A DNA stretch of 64,000 nucleotides from Metallosphaera cuprina Ar-4 (GTDB taxonomy: Archaea > Thermoproteota > Thermoprotei_A > Sulfolobales > Sulfolobaceae): positions 1-64,000 of the forward strand of contig NC_015435.1 of assembly GCF_000204925.1 (NCBI RefSeq), in the 5' to 3' direction. The position numbers were made by a program, and so were the translations under genes. Under the pieces are notes generated by a model. It was not told where the DNA came from. It worked only from the letters and a program-made list of their open reading frames with translations, and made no database searches. Shown one piece after another: positions 17,889 through 31,500 of the stretch (the stretch's first letter is position 1; each line of letters begins with the position of its first letter).

Positions 17889-19637
17889 ATGGCACAAGTA
17901 GAGGCAGAAAAGACTAAAGGATTCAGGCTTCTGCCAGCACCGTCTAAGTTCGAAGATGGCGTAGTGAAATTTGGAGACAGAGACATTAAAATTGGGGGTC
18001 CTTTACCTAAGCTCTCAGAGGACGAGAAACTTATCCGCGTGACTCACTCTTTGTGTCCGGCTTGTTACAGGCTATTACCAGCTACAATTTTCGAGAAAGA
18101 CGAGAAAATGTACATAAGAAAGATCTGTCCTGAGCATGGAGAGTTCGAGGATCTTTACTACGGAGACGTCGGAATGTATTACAAGTTTGACTATTGGGAA
18201 TATGAGGGTAAAGGACCGAAAGTTCCATATGTAGATCTCAAGTCTCCATGTCCATATAACTGTGGCCTTTGTCCAATGCATCATCAGCACTCAGCTCTAG
18301 TTAACTTGGTCATAACGAACAGGTGTGACTTATCTTGTTGGTATTGTTTCTTCTACGCTGAAAAGGCAGGTTACGTCTTTGAGCCCACTTTGGAACAGAT
18401 TAAATTTATGGTGGATCAGCTAAAGAGACAAGACACTACATTAGTTATCCAAGTGACTGGAGGAGAGCCAACGTTAAGAGAAGACATAGTGGAAGTTATA
18501 AAGCTTCTTAGAGAGTCTGGAGTAAAACACGTTCAGCTCAATAGTTGGGGAGGAACGTTCGCTAAAATGTACATGAGTGATCCGGATAAGGCAATAAGAT
18601 ATGCTATAGCTCTTAGAGAGGCTGGAGTTAACACAGTGTACATGAGCTTTGATGGGACTACAAGAAAAACTAACCCGAAGAACCACTGGGAGATCCCTTA
18701 CACATTAGAGGTCTTCAGAAGAGCTGGAATGACTAGCGTGGTATTAGTTCCCACAGTAATTAAGACAGTTAACGATCATGATCTAGGTAACATAGTTAAA
18801 TTTGCGGCAAGGAACATGGACGTTGTAAGAGCAATAAACTTCCAACCCGTAAGTCTCACTGGCATGATGAAGAGAAATATGAGAGCCAAGTTTAGAATAA
18901 CTATACCAGAGGTCTTAAAGAACGTAGAAGATCAAACCGATGGGGAGATAAGTAGAGACAGCTGGTATCCTATAGGCACCTCTGTTGTATTTTCCAGGCT
19001 TGTAGAAGCTCTAACTGGTAAGGAGCAGTTCGAGATGGCTAATCATCCAAGCTGCGGAGCGGGAACTTACGTTTATGTCGAATGGAGAAACAGAGAACCT
19101 CATTTCATACCCATATCTAAGTTTATTGATCTAGAGGGATTACTTGAATACTTCAAGGAGAAAGCAGAGGAGTTGAAAGAAGGCGCTAATAAGTACTGGA
19201 TTGGTATGAAATTGCTCTATAACGTCAGGAAGTTCATAGATAAGGAGAAAGGTCCTAAAGACTTTGACGTCTATAAGATGTTGTATAACGTGGTTGTTTC
19301 TCATAACTATGAAGCGCTAGGAGAGTGGCATTATAGAACGCTCTTCCTGGGCACAATGCACTTCATGGATCTTTATAACTATGATATCAATAGGGTGATG
19401 AGATGTGATATACATTACGTAGTTCCAGACGGAAGAGTGATACCCTTCTGTACATATAACGTGCTAAATGACCTTTATAGAGATAAGGTTCTTAGGGAGT
19501 ATCAAATACCTTTGGATGACTGGATAAAGAAACATGGAGAGAACAGTCTAGGAGACGCAATGAAGTATAGGAGAGTGGCGAGCGTATTGGAGAAAGGAGA
19601 TATATATAGAGAGACGTATAAATACTTTAACGAATAA
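17889..19637 (+). CDS. tes: radical SAM tetraether lipid synthase (Tes family)
   Basis: Family of MJ0619, which joins the phytanyl chain ends of two archaeol-type lipids to form tetraether (GDGT) or macrocyclic lipids. The 582-residue protein has the radical SAM cluster motif CDLSCWYC (CxxxCxxC) near 148, preceded by further cysteine clusters, CPACYR, CPEHGEF and [14 protein letters not shown], that in this family hold additional iron-sulfur clusters or metal. [11 protein letters not shown] follows as the SAM-binding GGE motif. It is a single gene with its own promoter, as expected for an essential membrane-lipid function in a thermoacidophile. Confidence 0.88.
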   Translation: MAQVEAEKTKGFRLLPAPSKFEDGVVKFGDRDIKIGGPLPKLSEDEKLIRVTHSLCPACYRLLPATIFEKDEKMYIRKICPEHGEFEDLYYGDVGMYYKFDYWEYEGKGPKVPYVDLKSPCPYNCGLCPMHHQHSALVNLVITNRCDLSCWYCFFYAEKAGYVFEPTLEQIKFMVDQLKRQDTTLVIQVTGGEPTLREDIVEVIKLLRESGVKHVQLNSWGGTFAKMYMSDPDKAIRYAIALREAGVNTVYMSFDGTTRKTNPKNHWEIPYTLEVFRRAGMTSVVLVPTVIKTVNDHDLGNIVKFAARNMDVVRAINFQPVSLTGMMKRNMRAKFRITIPEVLKNVEDQTDGEISRDSWYPIGTSVVFSRLVEALTGKEQFEMANHPSCGAGTYVYVEWRNREPHFIPISKFIDLEGLLEYFKEKAEELKEGANKYWIGMKLLYNVRKFIDKEKGPKDFDVYKMLYNVVVSHNYEALGEWHYRTLFLGTMHFMDLYNYDINRVMRCDIHYVVPDGRVIPFCTYNVLNDLYRDKVLREYQIPLDDWIKKHGENSLGDAMKYRRVASVLEKGDIYRETYKYFNE

Positions 19638-19648
19638 ATTTTTTATCG
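19638..19648 (+). terminator. T-rich terminator after tes
   Basis: AATTTTTTATC directly after the stop codon, the pyrimidine-run type of archaeal terminator. The convergent arfC gene ends in the same place. Confidence 0.3.
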
Positions 19649-20266
19649 TTTGATATAAGTTAATACTATTTCTTCTTTGCATTGACATATGTACGCCTCT
19701 TTCAATTTAAAAGAGGGTGAGAGGTGGCCACTAAAACCTTCTCCGTCAAATACTGATACACCCGATCCAAATATTCTAGGAGATATGGTTAATCTAATTT
19801 CATCTACGCAGTTCTCTTTAATTAGTGACCAATTCAACTTTCCACCGCCTTCTACCATAACCTTCTTAACTGAGAAATTCTCATATAGATCTTCGAGAAT
19901 GTTACAGATATTCAAGAATTTCCTTATTTTTACTTGATTCTTTGTCAGGTTTTCTAGTTGTGGATTTTCGTTTTTAGTATAGATTATCGTTAACGGAGGG
20001 ACGGAGAAGATTCTAAGATTTTGATCTAAATGGCCATTACCAGTAACTATCACTCTAATTGGATTCGTTCCTTTAACGTACTTTAAAGTTAGGCTCGGAT
20101 TATCTATCCTTGCAGTATTGGCCCCTATCATGATGGCGTCTACCTCCGATCTAAGGACGTGTTGCCTTATCTTGTCATATTTGCAACTCAATTCACTATA
20201 CGAGTCCTTAGAGGCAAGTCTACCATCTATTGTCATCGTACTAGAAATTATAACATACGGTCTCAT
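19643..20266 (-). CDS. arfC: 2,5-diamino-6-ribosylaminopyrimidinone 5-phosphate reductase
   Basis: RibD C-terminal/DHFR-fold reductase; in archaea it reduces the ribosyl side chain early in riboflavin synthesis with NAD(P)H. The 207 residues contain [37 protein letters not shown] and [13 protein letters not shown], all landmarks. The rest of the riboflavin pathway is a separate operon 23 kb away (42565-45904). Here the gene follows a small Cys-rich protein after 5 bases, as the last member of a leftward four-gene unit. Confidence 0.9.
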   Translation of the reverse strand: MRPYVIISSTMTIDGRLASKDSYSELSCKYDKIRQHVLRSEVDAIMIGANTARIDNPSLTLKYVKGTNPIRVIVTGNGHLDQNLRIFSVPPLTIIYTKNENPQLENLTKNQVKIRKFLNICNILEDLYENFSVKKVMVEGGGKLNWSLIKENCVDEIRLTISPRIFGSGVSVFDGEGFSGHLSPSFKLKEAYICQCKEEIVLTYIKR

Positions 20267-20271
20267 TTCTA

Positions 20272-20433
20272 TCAGATAACGGATCTTAAACTATAAAACC
20301 ATACTCTTATGTCACATTTTAACCTCTTTTCGCATCTGAGGCAGCACTCATAACACACATTAGTGTTCTTTATATTACAGAACTTTACAAGCCTAGGCCT
20401 AAAGCAAGAGCCACATAACTCTTCATATACCAT
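20272..20433 (-). CDS. Cys-rich mini-protein, probable zinc binder
   Basis: A 53-residue protein with seven cysteines ([15 protein letters not shown] and LKC groups), compatible with one or two structural zinc sites. I do not recognise the family. The ATG chosen lies one base after the TGA of the upstream gene; an ATG at 20478 would add 15 residues overlapping it. Position in a tight unit with arfC and the metallo-beta-lactamase-fold protein suggests co-expression; the role is unknown. Confidence 0.55.
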   Translation of the reverse strand: MVYEELCGSCFRPRLVKFCNIKNTNVCYECCLRCEKRLKCDIRVWFYSLRSVI

Positions 20434-20434
20434 T

Positions 20435-20959
20435 TCAGCATCTCTTAATTCTATATAACCCAAAAACGTATTTAACATTAGAGTCTAGTGGAGTCAGTTC
20501 AGTGGCTCCGGAAAAGAGGAAGTCATCAAATTTTATTACAATGGAGCCCTTAGTTGGAGAACTCGCTTTAAATATTTCAAAGCCCTCAAATATCATTTTT
20601 CCTTTCCTTATAACCATGTAGGGTGAAGATGGAGGGTACTCTAAGCCCATGCAATAACCTTTCCTAAGTTGAGATGCGTCATCTTCATGAATAATTATCT
20701 TAACATTCATACTGGCTGAAAGGAAGCTAGCTCCCGCAGACGCATCAGAGATACAGCTGGTCAGAAACAGATAGATTAGTTCATTTTTGTTATCTGTGAG
20801 AGTTAGTAAGTTCCTCATTATCGAGACAGGTTGAGGCTCTCCTCCGGTGTCGATTAGGAAATTTGCTTTCGATGTCTTAACCAGGTAAGCGTTACCACGA
20901 TCACCAAATTCTTTTCCTGCTACTAGATAGACGTTTTTAACTAACCTAGCGAGGCTCAA
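20435..20959 (-). CDS. metallo-beta-lactamase-fold protein without the usual metal ligands
   Basis: The 174-residue sequence follows the fold: NAYLVKTSKANFLIDTGG near 24-41, a following helix, LFLTSCISDASAGASFL where the HxHxDH motif is expected, and DFLFSGATEL near the end. At the motif position the histidines are absent (TSCISDASAG), so binuclear zinc catalysis is unlikely. Its start overlaps the GfcR-like gene by 4 bases, and the Cys-rich mini-protein follows it directly. It may be a binding or regulatory relative of the hydrolases. Confidence 0.6.
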   Translation of the reverse strand: MSLARLVKNVYLVAGKEFGDRGNAYLVKTSKANFLIDTGGEPQPVSIMRNLLTLTDNKNELIYLFLTSCISDASAGASFLSASMNVKIIIHEDDASQLRKGYCMGLEYPPSSPYMVIRKGKMIFEGFEIFKASSPTKGSIVIKFDDFLFSGATELTPLDSNVKYVFGLYRIKRC

Positions 20960-21657
20960 AGTTCGAAAACTACCTCCAGTGGTATGTCATTTATTGAGAT
21001 ACCTTTCTTTGCCACTATCACTAAAGCTCCTAAGACCGTTGCCCCACCTTTCTTTATAAGATTAGCTGTTGTGATTAAAGTCTTTCCGGTTCTCATGACA
21101 TCATCTACAATAAGTATTTTATCAGTTTTAGAGATAAAATCCTTTCTTAGATATATACTACTCACCACACCGTCGGATTCCTTGATGCTCTCTTCTACGT
21201 AGCTCAGATGAATGGAATCCTTATGTTTCTTTACAACTATGAGCGGCTTGCCTAAGATTATAGAAACTATCGTAGCGAAAGGTATGCCGTTGCTGGCCAC
21301 TCCTATAACTTTATCGGCCTCCAAGAATCTAGATAAACGATTTTCTAACAAGATCTTTAACATACTTGGGAAATGGAGCAGTTCCGAAGTGTCAATGAAC
21401 GAATCAGAAAAGGTCCTTATTCTAGTGTAAAAAAACTTTGAAACAAATCCTTTATTAGCAACTTTATTTATAAGATCTCTAGCCTGTTGTTCACTAGGTA
21501 TTGTGGTTCCATTAACATATCTGCAAAGAAGGCTCTCTTGAAGCCCTAACATTTTGGAAAGCTCTTTGTAAGTGTAACTTACCTTAAGCTCTCTCAATAG
21601 GTCTACTGCTAACAATCTATCTCTAAGGTCTTTATCCTTGTTGGTATCATGAATCAT
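20956..21657 (-). CDS. gfcR: GfcR-like transcription regulator (HTH plus phosphoribosyltransferase domain)
   Basis: The N-terminal part (about 15-65) is a helix-turn-helix (YTYKELSKMLGLQESLLCRYVNG), followed by a PRTase domain with the PRPP-binding motif ILIVDDVMRTGKT near 185-197. This architecture matches GfcR, which in haloarchaea controls glycolytic genes; older annotations call it orotate phosphoribosyltransferase-like. It heads the leftward unit ending in arfC, so it could be regulating that unit or sensing PRPP. Target genes are not deducible here. Confidence 0.75.
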   Translation of the reverse strand: MIHDTNKDKDLRDRLLAVDLLRELKVSYTYKELSKMLGLQESLLCRYVNGTTIPSEQQARDLINKVANKGFVSKFFYTRIRTFSDSFIDTSELLHFPSMLKILLENRLSRFLEADKVIGVASNGIPFATIVSIILGKPLIVVKKHKDSIHLSYVEESIKESDGVVSSIYLRKDFISKTDKILIVDDVMRTGKTLITTANLIKKGGATVLGALVIVAKKGISINDIPLEVVFEL

Positions 21658-21735
21658 TAAAATCCCGCCTTACTCTCTTTTTATAGATGATTGAGATCTT
21701 AAGTGCTGATCTCGTGATGTTAAAAACCCTCCTGA

Positions 21736-23155
21736 TCAAGCGTTTAGTTTTCTTCTGATGATCTCATTGACTAACTTAGGGTCGGCTCTCTTCCCCGTCT
21801 TTTTCATAACTACTCCGACCAAATAATTGGCAACTTTAGGATCCTTTCTAATCTTTTCCTTAATATCTGGCTCATTCTTAAGCGCGTCTTCTATAATACC
21901 TTCTATTAGTTTTTCGTCTGAAACTGTAGTAAGGTTCATTGATTCTACTATCTCTCTTGGGCTTTTACCTTCTATTATTATGATTGGTAATATTTCTTTT
22001 ACTATCTTTATAGTAATTATCCCTTTATCTAACATCTCCAAAAGTTCCTTTAGATGAATAGAGCTTGCTTTAGACTCTGATATCTTTATTCCCTTATCGT
22101 TTATCCATCTTAGGTAATCATTAATTATCAAGTTTGAGAGTTTGTCATAATCTTTATACGTCTTTGCCGTATCCTCGAAAAGGTCGGCTAGAGCTTTATC
22201 CATTACTAAAACAGTGGCGTTGTATCTGCTTATTCCGTACTGTTTGATAATTCTTTCAATCCTTGAGTCAGGGAGTTCGGGAAGATTGTCGTTAATCTCT
22301 TTTACTAATTCTGTAGTTATCTCGTATGGAGGAAGATCTGGATCAGGGAAGTACCTGTAGTCTTCATCCATCTCTTTAGCTCTGGAGGGCACTGTTACCT
22401 TCCTGTCCGAGTCCCAATGTCTGGTTTCTCTAGGTACCCCTAATCCTTGCAATATGGCTGCTCGCTGCCTAGCGATTTCGTAATCTATCGCATCTTTAAC
22501 ATCCTTAGGTGATCCTACGTTTTTAACTTCAACCCTCTCTCCTCCTTCTACCGACACGTTTACGTCAGCTCTCATAGATCCTTCAATTTCACAGTTACAT
22601 ACTCCAAGATGTTCTAAAATAGACCTGAGTTTATCTAGAAACGTCTTAGCCTCCTTTGAGGACTCTATATCAGGTTCTGTAACTATCTCTAACATTCCCA
22701 TTCCTGATCTGTTATAATCCAGAAGAGTGTAGCTACTCGTTAACATTGACCCTGTTGGGTATACCGTCTTAGCAGGATCCTCCTCGATATTTATCCTTCT
22801 TATCCTTATAATACGTTCACCTAGCTTTATGCTACCGTTCCTAGCTATAGCCATGCTCCCTGGACCATCATATTGAGAGATTTGATAATTCTTGGCCATA
22901 TCTGGATAAAAATAATGTTTTCTAGTAAATGTCAAATATTTTGGATACTCACATTTCAGGGCTAAAGCTACCATTAACGCCTTCCTTAACGCCTCTTTAT
23001 TCAATACTGGAATGGCTCCCGGTAACCCTAAACATACAGGGCACACGTCCGTGTTTGGATCCAGGTTTATATAGTCCGCTGGACAGGAACAGAAAAGTTT
23101 AGTCTTTAATGAGGTTAGATGAACGTGGACTTCTAGGCCTATTTTAGCTTTTAGT

Positions 23156-23172
<17 letters not shown>
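21736..23172 (-). CDS. gatB: Asp-tRNA(Asn)/Glu-tRNA(Gln) amidotransferase subunit B
   Basis: The kinase/tRNA-binding subunit of the GatCAB transamidase that makes Asn-tRNA and/or Gln-tRNA. The 478 residues begin KIGLEVHVHLTSLKTKLFCSCPAD, with the zinc-site cysteines CSCP...CPVC, then MDEDYRYFPDPDLPP, and end in a YqeY-type tail with VGVVMKKTGKRADPKLVNEIIRR. It overlaps cdd by 17 bases. gatA and gatC are not in the window. Confidence 0.95.
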
Positions 23173-24438
<1,266 letters not shown>

Positions 24439-24474
24439 TGTTCTTAAACCCTATATTAGGTCTATCCAATTCAC

Positions 24475-24481
24475 TTATATA
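24475..24481 (+). promoter_or_regulatory. TATA box of rpl24e
   Basis: TTATATA about 24 bases before the ATG at 24502, which would make the rpl24e-ndk message leaderless. Confidence 0.45.
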
Positions 24482-24501
24482 CTTCACTCATATTGAGTTA
24501 G

Positions 24502-24696
24502 ATGATTATAATGGTAGTCTTGCATAAGTGCAACTTCTGTGGTGGAGATATCCCCCCAGCTACCGGGATGATGTATATTAAGAACGACGGTACGATTCTG
24601 TGGTTCTGCTCAAGTAAATGTAAAAAATATATGCTTAAATATCACAAAGATCCTAAGAAACTGAAATGGACAGCCTCATATTCGAGGGTAAGATAA
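24502..24696 (+). CDS. rpl24e: 50S ribosomal protein L24e
   Basis: A 64-residue zinc ribbon protein with paired [13 protein letters not shown] and [11 protein letters not shown], the four zinc ligands of L24e. The ATG at 24502 is at leaderless distance from the TATA box; ATG 24511 is an alternative that shortens the protein by three residues. It is followed after one base by ndk. Confidence 0.93.
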   Translation: MIIMVVLHKCNFCGGDIPPATGMMYIKNDGTILWFCSSKCKKYMLKYHKDPKKLKWTASYSRVR

Positions 24697-24697
24697 A

Positions 24698-25120
24698 TTG
24701 ACCGTTCAAAAAACATTTGTAATGATAAAACCTGACGGTGTGAAGAGAAGGCTGGTTGGTGAAATAGTAGCGAGGATAGAGAGAAAAGGCTTAAATATTG
24801 TCTCGATGAAAATGGTAAAAATTGATAGAAATACTGCTGAAAAACTTTATGAAGAGCATAAGGGGAAATCTTTCTTTAACGAGTTAGTTAGTTACATAAC
24901 GTCAGGTCCTGTTGTTTGCATGGTTATAGAAGGAGATGAGGCAGTGAAAGTTATGAGAACGTTAATAGGATCCACGGATCCCAAGGAGGCATCTCCTGGA
25001 ACAATAAGAGGAGATTTAGCAATGTCAAAAGGCGAAAACGTTATACATGCTTCAGATGCAGAGGAAAAGGCTAAGAAAGAGATGTCCCTATTCTTCTCAC
25101 AGAATGAGCTCACTGGATAG
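24698..25120 (+). CDS. ndk: nucleoside diphosphate kinase
   Basis: Balances NTP pools by phosphate transfer via a histidine intermediate. The 140 residues show [54 protein letters not shown] with the catalytic His in the last segment. The start is a TTG, one base after the rpl24e stop. Its last 11 bases overlap, tail to tail, the infB gene. Confidence 0.96.
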   Translation: MTVQKTFVMIKPDGVKRRLVGEIVARIERKGLNIVSMKMVKIDRNTAEKLYEEHKGKSFFNELVSYITSGPVVCMVIEGDEAVKVMRTLIGSTDPKEASPGTIRGDLAMSKGENVIHASDAEEKAKKEMSLFFSQNELTG

Positions 25121-26903
25121 ATATACCATAAAGTGGATTTTCCACCCTCTTTATTTTTATGAGTTCTCTGATGACCTCGATCATATCTTCCGTGATGCTG
25201 TCCTTATGAACTTTGTATAGCATATCTAGATCGTCTTGTGGAACATCGGTATAAAGTACATCCCCTTCCTGAATTTGTCTTCCTATCATGACGTTTCCCT
25301 TAATTGACATAGATACTTCCATACCTTTGGTAGCCTTATCTAGGTTTTTCTTATTATCTTGAATCCCCAATATCTCACCTACCCTTTGCCCATCTTCTCT
25401 AATTAGCGGGAACTTAGGTTTTATAATACCACCTAGAACTTCCACACCAACTATAGCTGGATCACTTCTCCTGAATACATATCCTGGGAGAATCTTAATT
25501 TTCCCAGGAAGGATGAGAGAGTCCAAACTTCTCCTTTTCTTTCTTTCCCTTATCTCGTCAATATATTTTTTAGTTTCTTCTAATAATTGATAGATTATAT
25601 CATTATATATTAACTTGACTTTAGATATCTCTAGGCCAGGAAGAGGTTTAACTCTAAATGCAGCTATTATTCCAAATTCTTCAACTTCTTTAGAAGAGAG
25701 TTCTGCCTCAATGACATCTCGCTTCGTTATAGGGCCTATATCTGCCACTCTTACTGGAATCCCCATCCTTTCAAATCCGTTGATTAACGACTCTAGAGAA
25801 CCTAGACTGTCAGCCTTGACAACAATTCCTACAGAATCCTTTGAGAATCTAATCTTTGACAACTCTTCTTCTATTATCTTCTTCACTTCGGGCAGTTTTT
25901 CCTCATTCTCCACTACATAAATTGATGAGCCAGCAAGCGCTTCTTCAAGCCCCGGACCCGATATCTTTATCCCAGCCGCTGCTGAGATCTCATCAATGCT
26001 CTTATAGCCATATTTGCTTATTCTCATGTCTTGAAGCGGAGCTGGAAGTAGTATATTTCTTATCTTCGTAACGATTACACCGTTTAGACCTCCTAGGGCT
26101 ATTGTGTCATTTTTCTTTAGTATTCCATCATATATTATTACGTCTATTGTGTGACCTAGACCCTGTTCTTCTTTTACCTCCAATATGACGCCTTTGGCAG
26201 GTCCCTCTACTATTCTCAGCCTTGATTTAAGATACTGTTGTGTTAGCCCAGCCAGTAAAGCTAGCAATTCTGAAAGTCCTTCACCTGTTTTACCTGAGAC
26301 AGGTACAATAGCTACATACTTTGTAAAGTCTCTCACTCGATCAAATCTCTCCGCATTAAACCCTAATTCAGCTAGCTGCATTACGAGCTTATATACGTAA
26401 TTGTCCAACGTTTTCTGGACCGAAGTCGTCTGAAGTTTGAATGACTTAGAAAAGGTCTCATTTTCAATTGACTTCCAACCTGGTATTCGGTCAATCTTGT
26501 TAGCTGCTACCAGAAACGGAACCCTTTTTTCTTTTAGTATCTCTATCGATTCAATAGTCTGTTTCTGAAAACCTTCTGTTATATCAACAACTAGAATCGC
26601 AATGTCAGCGACGCTACCGCCTCTCTTTCTGAGGTTAGAAAACAACTCGTGGCCAGGCGTATCTATAAATAGTAATCCAGGGATCTCAAGTTTAATAGGA
26701 ATTAGATTCTTTAAGGGCATTGCAACTTTTTCAATTACGCTTGTAGGAACGAAGCTAGCGCCTACCTCCTGAGTCATTTCTCCTGGTTCCTTCTTTACTA
26801 CTGTGGTACCTCTAATTTTGTCAAGGAGAGTGGTTTTACCGTGATCAACGTGGCCTAAAACCACAACTATTGGTTGTCTAAGCCTTACATTACTCTGCGT
26901 CAA
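25110..26903 (-). CDS. infB: translation initiation factor aIF5B/IF2
   Basis: GTPase for ribosomal subunit joining. The 597 residues have G1 GHVDHGKTT, the DTPGHE switch, [11 protein letters not shown], then the beta-barrel and EF-C domains, with a C-terminal helix region typical of aIF5B. The start codon is TTG at 26903. It is divergent from the malic enzyme gene, with 75 bases between. Confidence 0.95.
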   Translation of the reverse strand: MTQSNVRLRQPIVVVLGHVDHGKTTLLDKIRGTTVVKKEPGEMTQEVGASFVPTSVIEKVAMPLKNLIPIKLEIPGLLFIDTPGHELFSNLRKRGGSVADIAILVVDITEGFQKQTIESIEILKEKRVPFLVAANKIDRIPGWKSIENETFSKSFKLQTTSVQKTLDNYVYKLVMQLAELGFNAERFDRVRDFTKYVAIVPVSGKTGEGLSELLALLAGLTQQYLKSRLRIVEGPAKGVILEVKEEQGLGHTIDVIIYDGILKKNDTIALGGLNGVIVTKIRNILLPAPLQDMRISKYGYKSIDEISAAAGIKISGPGLEEALAGSSIYVVENEEKLPEVKKIIEEELSKIRFSKDSVGIVVKADSLGSLESLINGFERMGIPVRVADIGPITKRDVIEAELSSKEVEEFGIIAAFRVKPLPGLEISKVKLIYNDIIYQLLEETKKYIDEIRERKKRRSLDSLILPGKIKILPGYVFRRSDPAIVGVEVLGGIIKPKFPLIREDGQRVGEILGIQDNKKNLDKATKGMEVSMSIKGNVMIGRQIQEGDVLYTDVPQDDLDMLYKVHKDSITEDMIEVIRELIKIKRVENPLYGISIQ

Positions 26904-26949
26904 CTAGAGTCACCAATCCTTGTTTATAAGTGAGGGGGCATTGTTTATT

Positions 26950-26958
26950 ATTTTTAAG
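26950..26958 (+). promoter_or_regulatory. TATA box of malic enzyme gene
   Basis: ATTTTTAAG centred about 26 bases before the ATG at 26979, consistent with a leaderless message. Confidence 0.45.
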
Positions 26959-26978
26959 TAAGCATCGATTTCCATTAG

Positions 26979-28274
26979 ATGAGAAAAATGGTTGCAACTA
27001 ACTTTGAGGAAATGGCTTTGGAAGTTGCAGCTAGGTATAAGGGAAAAATACAAATGATGCCCAAGGTTCCAGTCAATTCTTTAAACGATTTTTCAGTATT
27101 GTATACACCAGGAGTCGCTGCCGTTTCAAGGGAAATTAACAAAAACCCAGACCTCTCCTTTCACTACACTTATAGATGGAATTCCATAGCTATAGTGACA
27201 GACGGATCAAGGGTCCTAGGTCTAGGCGATATAGGACCTGAGGCAGCTATGCCCGTTATGGAGGGCAAGGCACTCATATTCAAGTTTTTAGGAGGAGTGG
27301 ATGCAATACCACTTCCTTTGGGAACAAAGGATGCAGACAAGATAATTGAGACCGTTAAAACTATTGAACCGGCCTTTGGAGGAATAAACCTAGAAGATAT
27401 AGAGTCTCCAAAATGCTTTTACGTTCTAGAGAAACTAAAAGATATATTACAGATTCCTGTTTGGCATGATGACCAGCAAGGTACTGCTGGGGCTACGCTT
27501 GCTGGACTTATCACAGCTCTTGAACTATCTGGTAAAGCTCAAAATAATATAAAAATTGTTTTATTTGGGACCGGTGCTGCTAATATAGCTACAGCCAGGC
27601 TGTTAAGTAAGTATGGAATTCCATTGAAAAACATGGTCCTAATAGACTCGGCAGGCGTATTGTATAGGGGTAGGTTGGACGAGGAGAGAATGAAGACCGA
27701 AAATCCTTGGAAATATGAGCTTCTAAAGGAAACGAACAAGGAGGATGCTAAGACTATAGAAGATGCGTTTAAAGGGGCAGACGTACTCATTGCAGCGTCT
27801 AAGCAGGGACCTGGGGTAATAAGGAAGGAATGGATCAGACTTATGAATACAAACCCTATAGTATTTGCCCTAGCTAATCCCATTCCAGAGATATGGCCAG
27901 AAGAGGCTAAAGAGGCTGGTGCGGTAATTGTCGCTACTGGAAGAAGTGATTTTCCAAATCAGGTTAACAACTCTCTGATATTTCCAGGTGTATTCAGAGG
28001 ATCCCTAGATGTTAGGGCGAAGGCCATCACCGATGAGATGGTAATAGAGGCTGCAAGAGAATTAGCAAGTCATGTAAGGGAGAGAGGAATTGAACCTGAT
28101 TATATTATTCCAAAGATGACCGAATGGGAAATATATCCGCGAGTAGCAGCTGCTGTTGGGACAAAAGCTATACATCAGAACGTAGCAAGAGTAAGTAAAA
28201 GTCATTCTGAGCTCTTCGAGAATGCCAAGTTATTAATTGAAAAGACTAGATCTCATATGAAGAGCATAGCTTAA
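26979..28274 (+). CDS. NAD(P)-dependent malic enzyme
   Basis: Oxidatively decarboxylates malate to pyruvate. The 431 residues contain [13 protein letters not shown], the metal/malate region [18 protein letters not shown], and the dinucleotide loop [15 protein letters not shown], with [13 protein letters not shown] later. It is the short archaeal/bacterial type without a fused phosphotransacetylase domain. An ATG three codons downstream (26988) is an equally good start. Confidence 0.92.
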   Translation: MRKMVATNFEEMALEVAARYKGKIQMMPKVPVNSLNDFSVLYTPGVAAVSREINKNPDLSFHYTYRWNSIAIVTDGSRVLGLGDIGPEAAMPVMEGKALIFKFLGGVDAIPLPLGTKDADKIIETVKTIEPAFGGINLEDIESPKCFYVLEKLKDILQIPVWHDDQQGTAGATLAGLITALELSGKAQNNIKIVLFGTGAANIATARLLSKYGIPLKNMVLIDSAGVLYRGRLDEERMKTENPWKYELLKETNKEDAKTIEDAFKGADVLIAASKQGPGVIRKEWIRLMNTNPIVFALANPIPEIWPEEAKEAGAVIVATGRSDFPNQVNNSLIFPGVFRGSLDVRAKAITDEMVIEAARELASHVRERGIEPDYIIPKMTEWEIYPRVAAAVGTKAIHQNVARVSKSHSELFENAKLLIEKTRSHMKSIA

Positions 28275-28333
28275 ATTTTTATAATTATACGCATTATGGT
28301 GCTTTACCTAGTATACTTTAGGGTGTAAAAGTT

Positions 28334-28585
28334 ATGCGTTCATCTTCTAGAAAGATAGACCCAAGGGAACACACTTTAGTTCCTAAACATGAGGTTTTGC
28401 CTATAGAGGAAGCTTATAATGTTCTTAAAGAGCTAGGCGTCGGTCCAGAACAGCTTCCATGGATGAAGGCATCAGATCCCATGGCCAAAGCCATTAACGC
28501 TAAGCCAGGAGATATAGTAAAAATAACTAGGAAAAGTCCAGTTGTTGGAGAGTTAGTTATCTACAGATACGTGGTGAGTGGATAA
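28334..28585 (+). CDS. rpoH: RNA polymerase subunit H (Rpo5)
   Basis: The 83-residue archaeal homologue of the C-terminal part of eukaryal RPB5: [10 protein letters not shown] near 16, [22 protein letters not shown], and [12 protein letters not shown] with the terminal YRYVV. It opens the RNA polymerase operon; a TTTATAATTA element near 28278-28287 and a GGGTG binding site before the ATG fit a short leader. rpoB begins one base after its stop codon. Confidence 0.96.
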   Translation: MRSSSRKIDPREHTLVPKHEVLPIEEAYNVLKELGVGPEQLPWMKASDPMAKAINAKPGDIVKITRKSPVVGELVIYRYVVSG

Positions 28586-28586
28586 A

Positions 28587-31500
28587 ATGTTAACTATTGA
28601 TGACAGATGGGCAATTGTAGAGGCATATTTTAAATCTAGAGGCCTAGTTAGACAGCACTTAGACTCTTTTAATGATTTTATAAAAAATAAACTGCAAGAG
28701 ATTATAGATGAGCAAGCCGAAATTACGACGGAAATACCAGGTCTTAAGATCAGACTTGGAAAAATAAGGGTGGGTAAACCTAGGGTCAGAGAGGCGGATA
28801 AGGGAGATAAGGAAATAACGCCTATGGAGGCTAGACTTAGAAATCTAACTTACGCTGCACCTGTCTATTTAGAGATGACTCCAATTGAGAACAATATTGA
28901 GGGAGATCTTACTGAGGTTTACATAGGCGATATACCCATAATGTTAAAATCTATAGCCGATCCTACGTCAGAGTTCACCAGCGAAAAGTTAGTGGAGATT
29001 GGTGAGGATCCAAAGGATCCAGGTGGATACTTTATTGTCAACGGAAGCGAAAGAGTAATCGTGACCCAAGAGGACCTAGCTACGAACAGAGTTCTTACGG
29101 ATGTAGGTAAAACAGGATCCAATATTACTCATACGGCTAAGATTATCTCAAGTACATCAGGCTATAGAGTACCTATAACTATAGAGAAATTAAAAGATTC
29201 TACAATACACGTATCGTTCCCAGCTGTACCGGGGAAAATACCTTTTGCGATCTTAATGAGGGCTTTGGGAATTGAGACCGATGAGGAGATAACGTTAGCT
29301 GTTTCATTGGATCCAGACATACAAAACGAGCTTCTTCCTTCGATAGAGCAAGCCAGTTCTATAATATCCAAGGATGATGCTCTAGATTTTATAGGCAATA
29401 GGATTGCTATAGGCCAAAAAAGAGAGATGAGGATTCAAAAGGCCGAGCAGGTTCTCGATAAATATTTCTTACCCCACATAGGTACAAACGCATCGGACAG
29501 AACTGCAAAGGCATACTATTTAGCTTTTGCAGTATCAAAGCTGATTGAGTTATATCTAGGAAGAAGAGAGCCAGACGATAAAGATCATTACGCAAACAAA
29601 AGGTTAAAGCTGGCAGGAGATTTGTTCGCTAGCCTCTTTAGAGTGGCTTTTAAGGCCTTTGTAAAGGATCTAGTTTTCCAGCTTGAAAAGTCTAAGGTGA
29701 GAGGAAGAAGATTAGCCGTTAACGCTCTAGTTAGGCAAGATATAATTTCGGAGAGGATAAGACATGCATTAGCTACTGGAAATTGGGTGGGAGGAAGAAC
29801 AGGAGTAAGCCAGTTACTAGATCGTACTAACTGGTTATCAATGTTAAGTCATTTGAGAAGAGTGGTTTCTTCTTTAGCCAGGGGTCAGCCTAACTTTGAG
29901 GCTAGAGATCTCCACGGCACTCAATGGGGGAGAATGTGTCCATTCGAAACTCCTGAAGGTCCAAATAGCGGTTTAGTCAAAAACTTAGCCTTGTTAGGGC
30001 AGATTTCGGTTGGAGTAAATGAGAAAAGTGTAGAAAGGCTACTTTACAACCTAGGAGTTATTCCTATAGAAGAAGTAATCAAGAAGTACAGATCTCAAGA
30101 GGAGAAGAGTGAAGACTATGAAAATTGGAGTAAGGTCATATTAAACGGAAGGCTGATTGGATATTATCCCAATGGAAGTGAACTGGCTGAGAAAATTAGG
30201 GAAAAGAGGAGAGAGGGAGAGCTAAGCGACGAAGTTAATGTGAATTATACAAGGACAGAAACTTACAACGAGGTTTATATAAACTCGGATAGCGGAAGGG
30301 TAAGAAGACCTCTTATAGTAGTAAGACATGGGAAGCCACTGGTGACGAAAGAGGACATAGAGAACCTAAAGAAGGGGAAGATAACTTTCGATACATTAAT
30401 TAGAGAGGGAAAAATAGAATTTTTAGATGCTGAAGAAGAGGAAAACGCTTATATTGCCTTAGAGCCTAAGGACGTAACAAAAGATCACACCCATTTGGAG
30501 ATATGGACTCCTGCCATATTGGGAATAACAGCGTCCATTATACCATATCCAGAGCATAATCAGTCTCCGAGGAACACGTATCAGTCCGCGATGGCCAAAC
30601 AAGCTCTAGGATTATATGCGGCTAATTACCAGATAAGAACAGACACCAGGGCACACTTACTCCACTATCCTCAAAAGCCAATAGTTCAGACCAGGGCATT
30701 AGAGGCCATAGGATACACAGAGAGGCCTGCAGGCAATAACGCCATATTTGCTCTTATGTCCTACACAGGTTATAACATGGAAGATGCTGTAATCATGAAT
30801 AAATCCTCCATAGAGAGAGGAATGTTTAGATCTACATTCTTCAGGTTATATTCAGCTGAAGAAATAAAGTATCCTGGTGGTCAAGAAGACGAGATACTTT
30901 TACCTGAACCAGGAGTTAGAGGTTATAAAGGTAAAGATTACTATAGATTACTCGAGTCAAATGGAATTGTATCTCCTGAGGTGGACGTAAAGGGCGGAGA
31001 TGTGTTAATCGGTAAAGTTAGTCCACCTAGATTCCTTCAAGAGTTTAAGGAATTATCTCCTGATCAGGCAAAGAGAGACACATCTATCATAACGAGGCAT
31101 GGAGAACGAGGGACCGTAGATCTTGTCTTAGTCACAGAGACCTCGGAAGGTAATAAATTGGTCAAGGTGAGAGTCAGAGACCTAAGGATACCAGAAATAG
31201 GGGATAAGTTTGCTACTAGACACGGTCAGAAAGGAGTAGTTGGAATGATTATTCCCCAAGTTGATATGCCTTATACAACTTCTGGGCTAACGCCTGATAT
31301 AATTCTGAATCCACATGCCCTTCCTTCTAGGATGACAGTTGGACAGATTATGGAAGCGCTATCGGGGAAATTTGTAGCCGCTACAGGTGAATCGATTGAT
31401 GCAACGCCTTTCTATAACATTCCTATAGAGGAGATACAGAAGAAGTTATTGAACTCAGGCTATTTAGGGGACGGTTCTGAGGTCGTTTATGACGGAAGGA

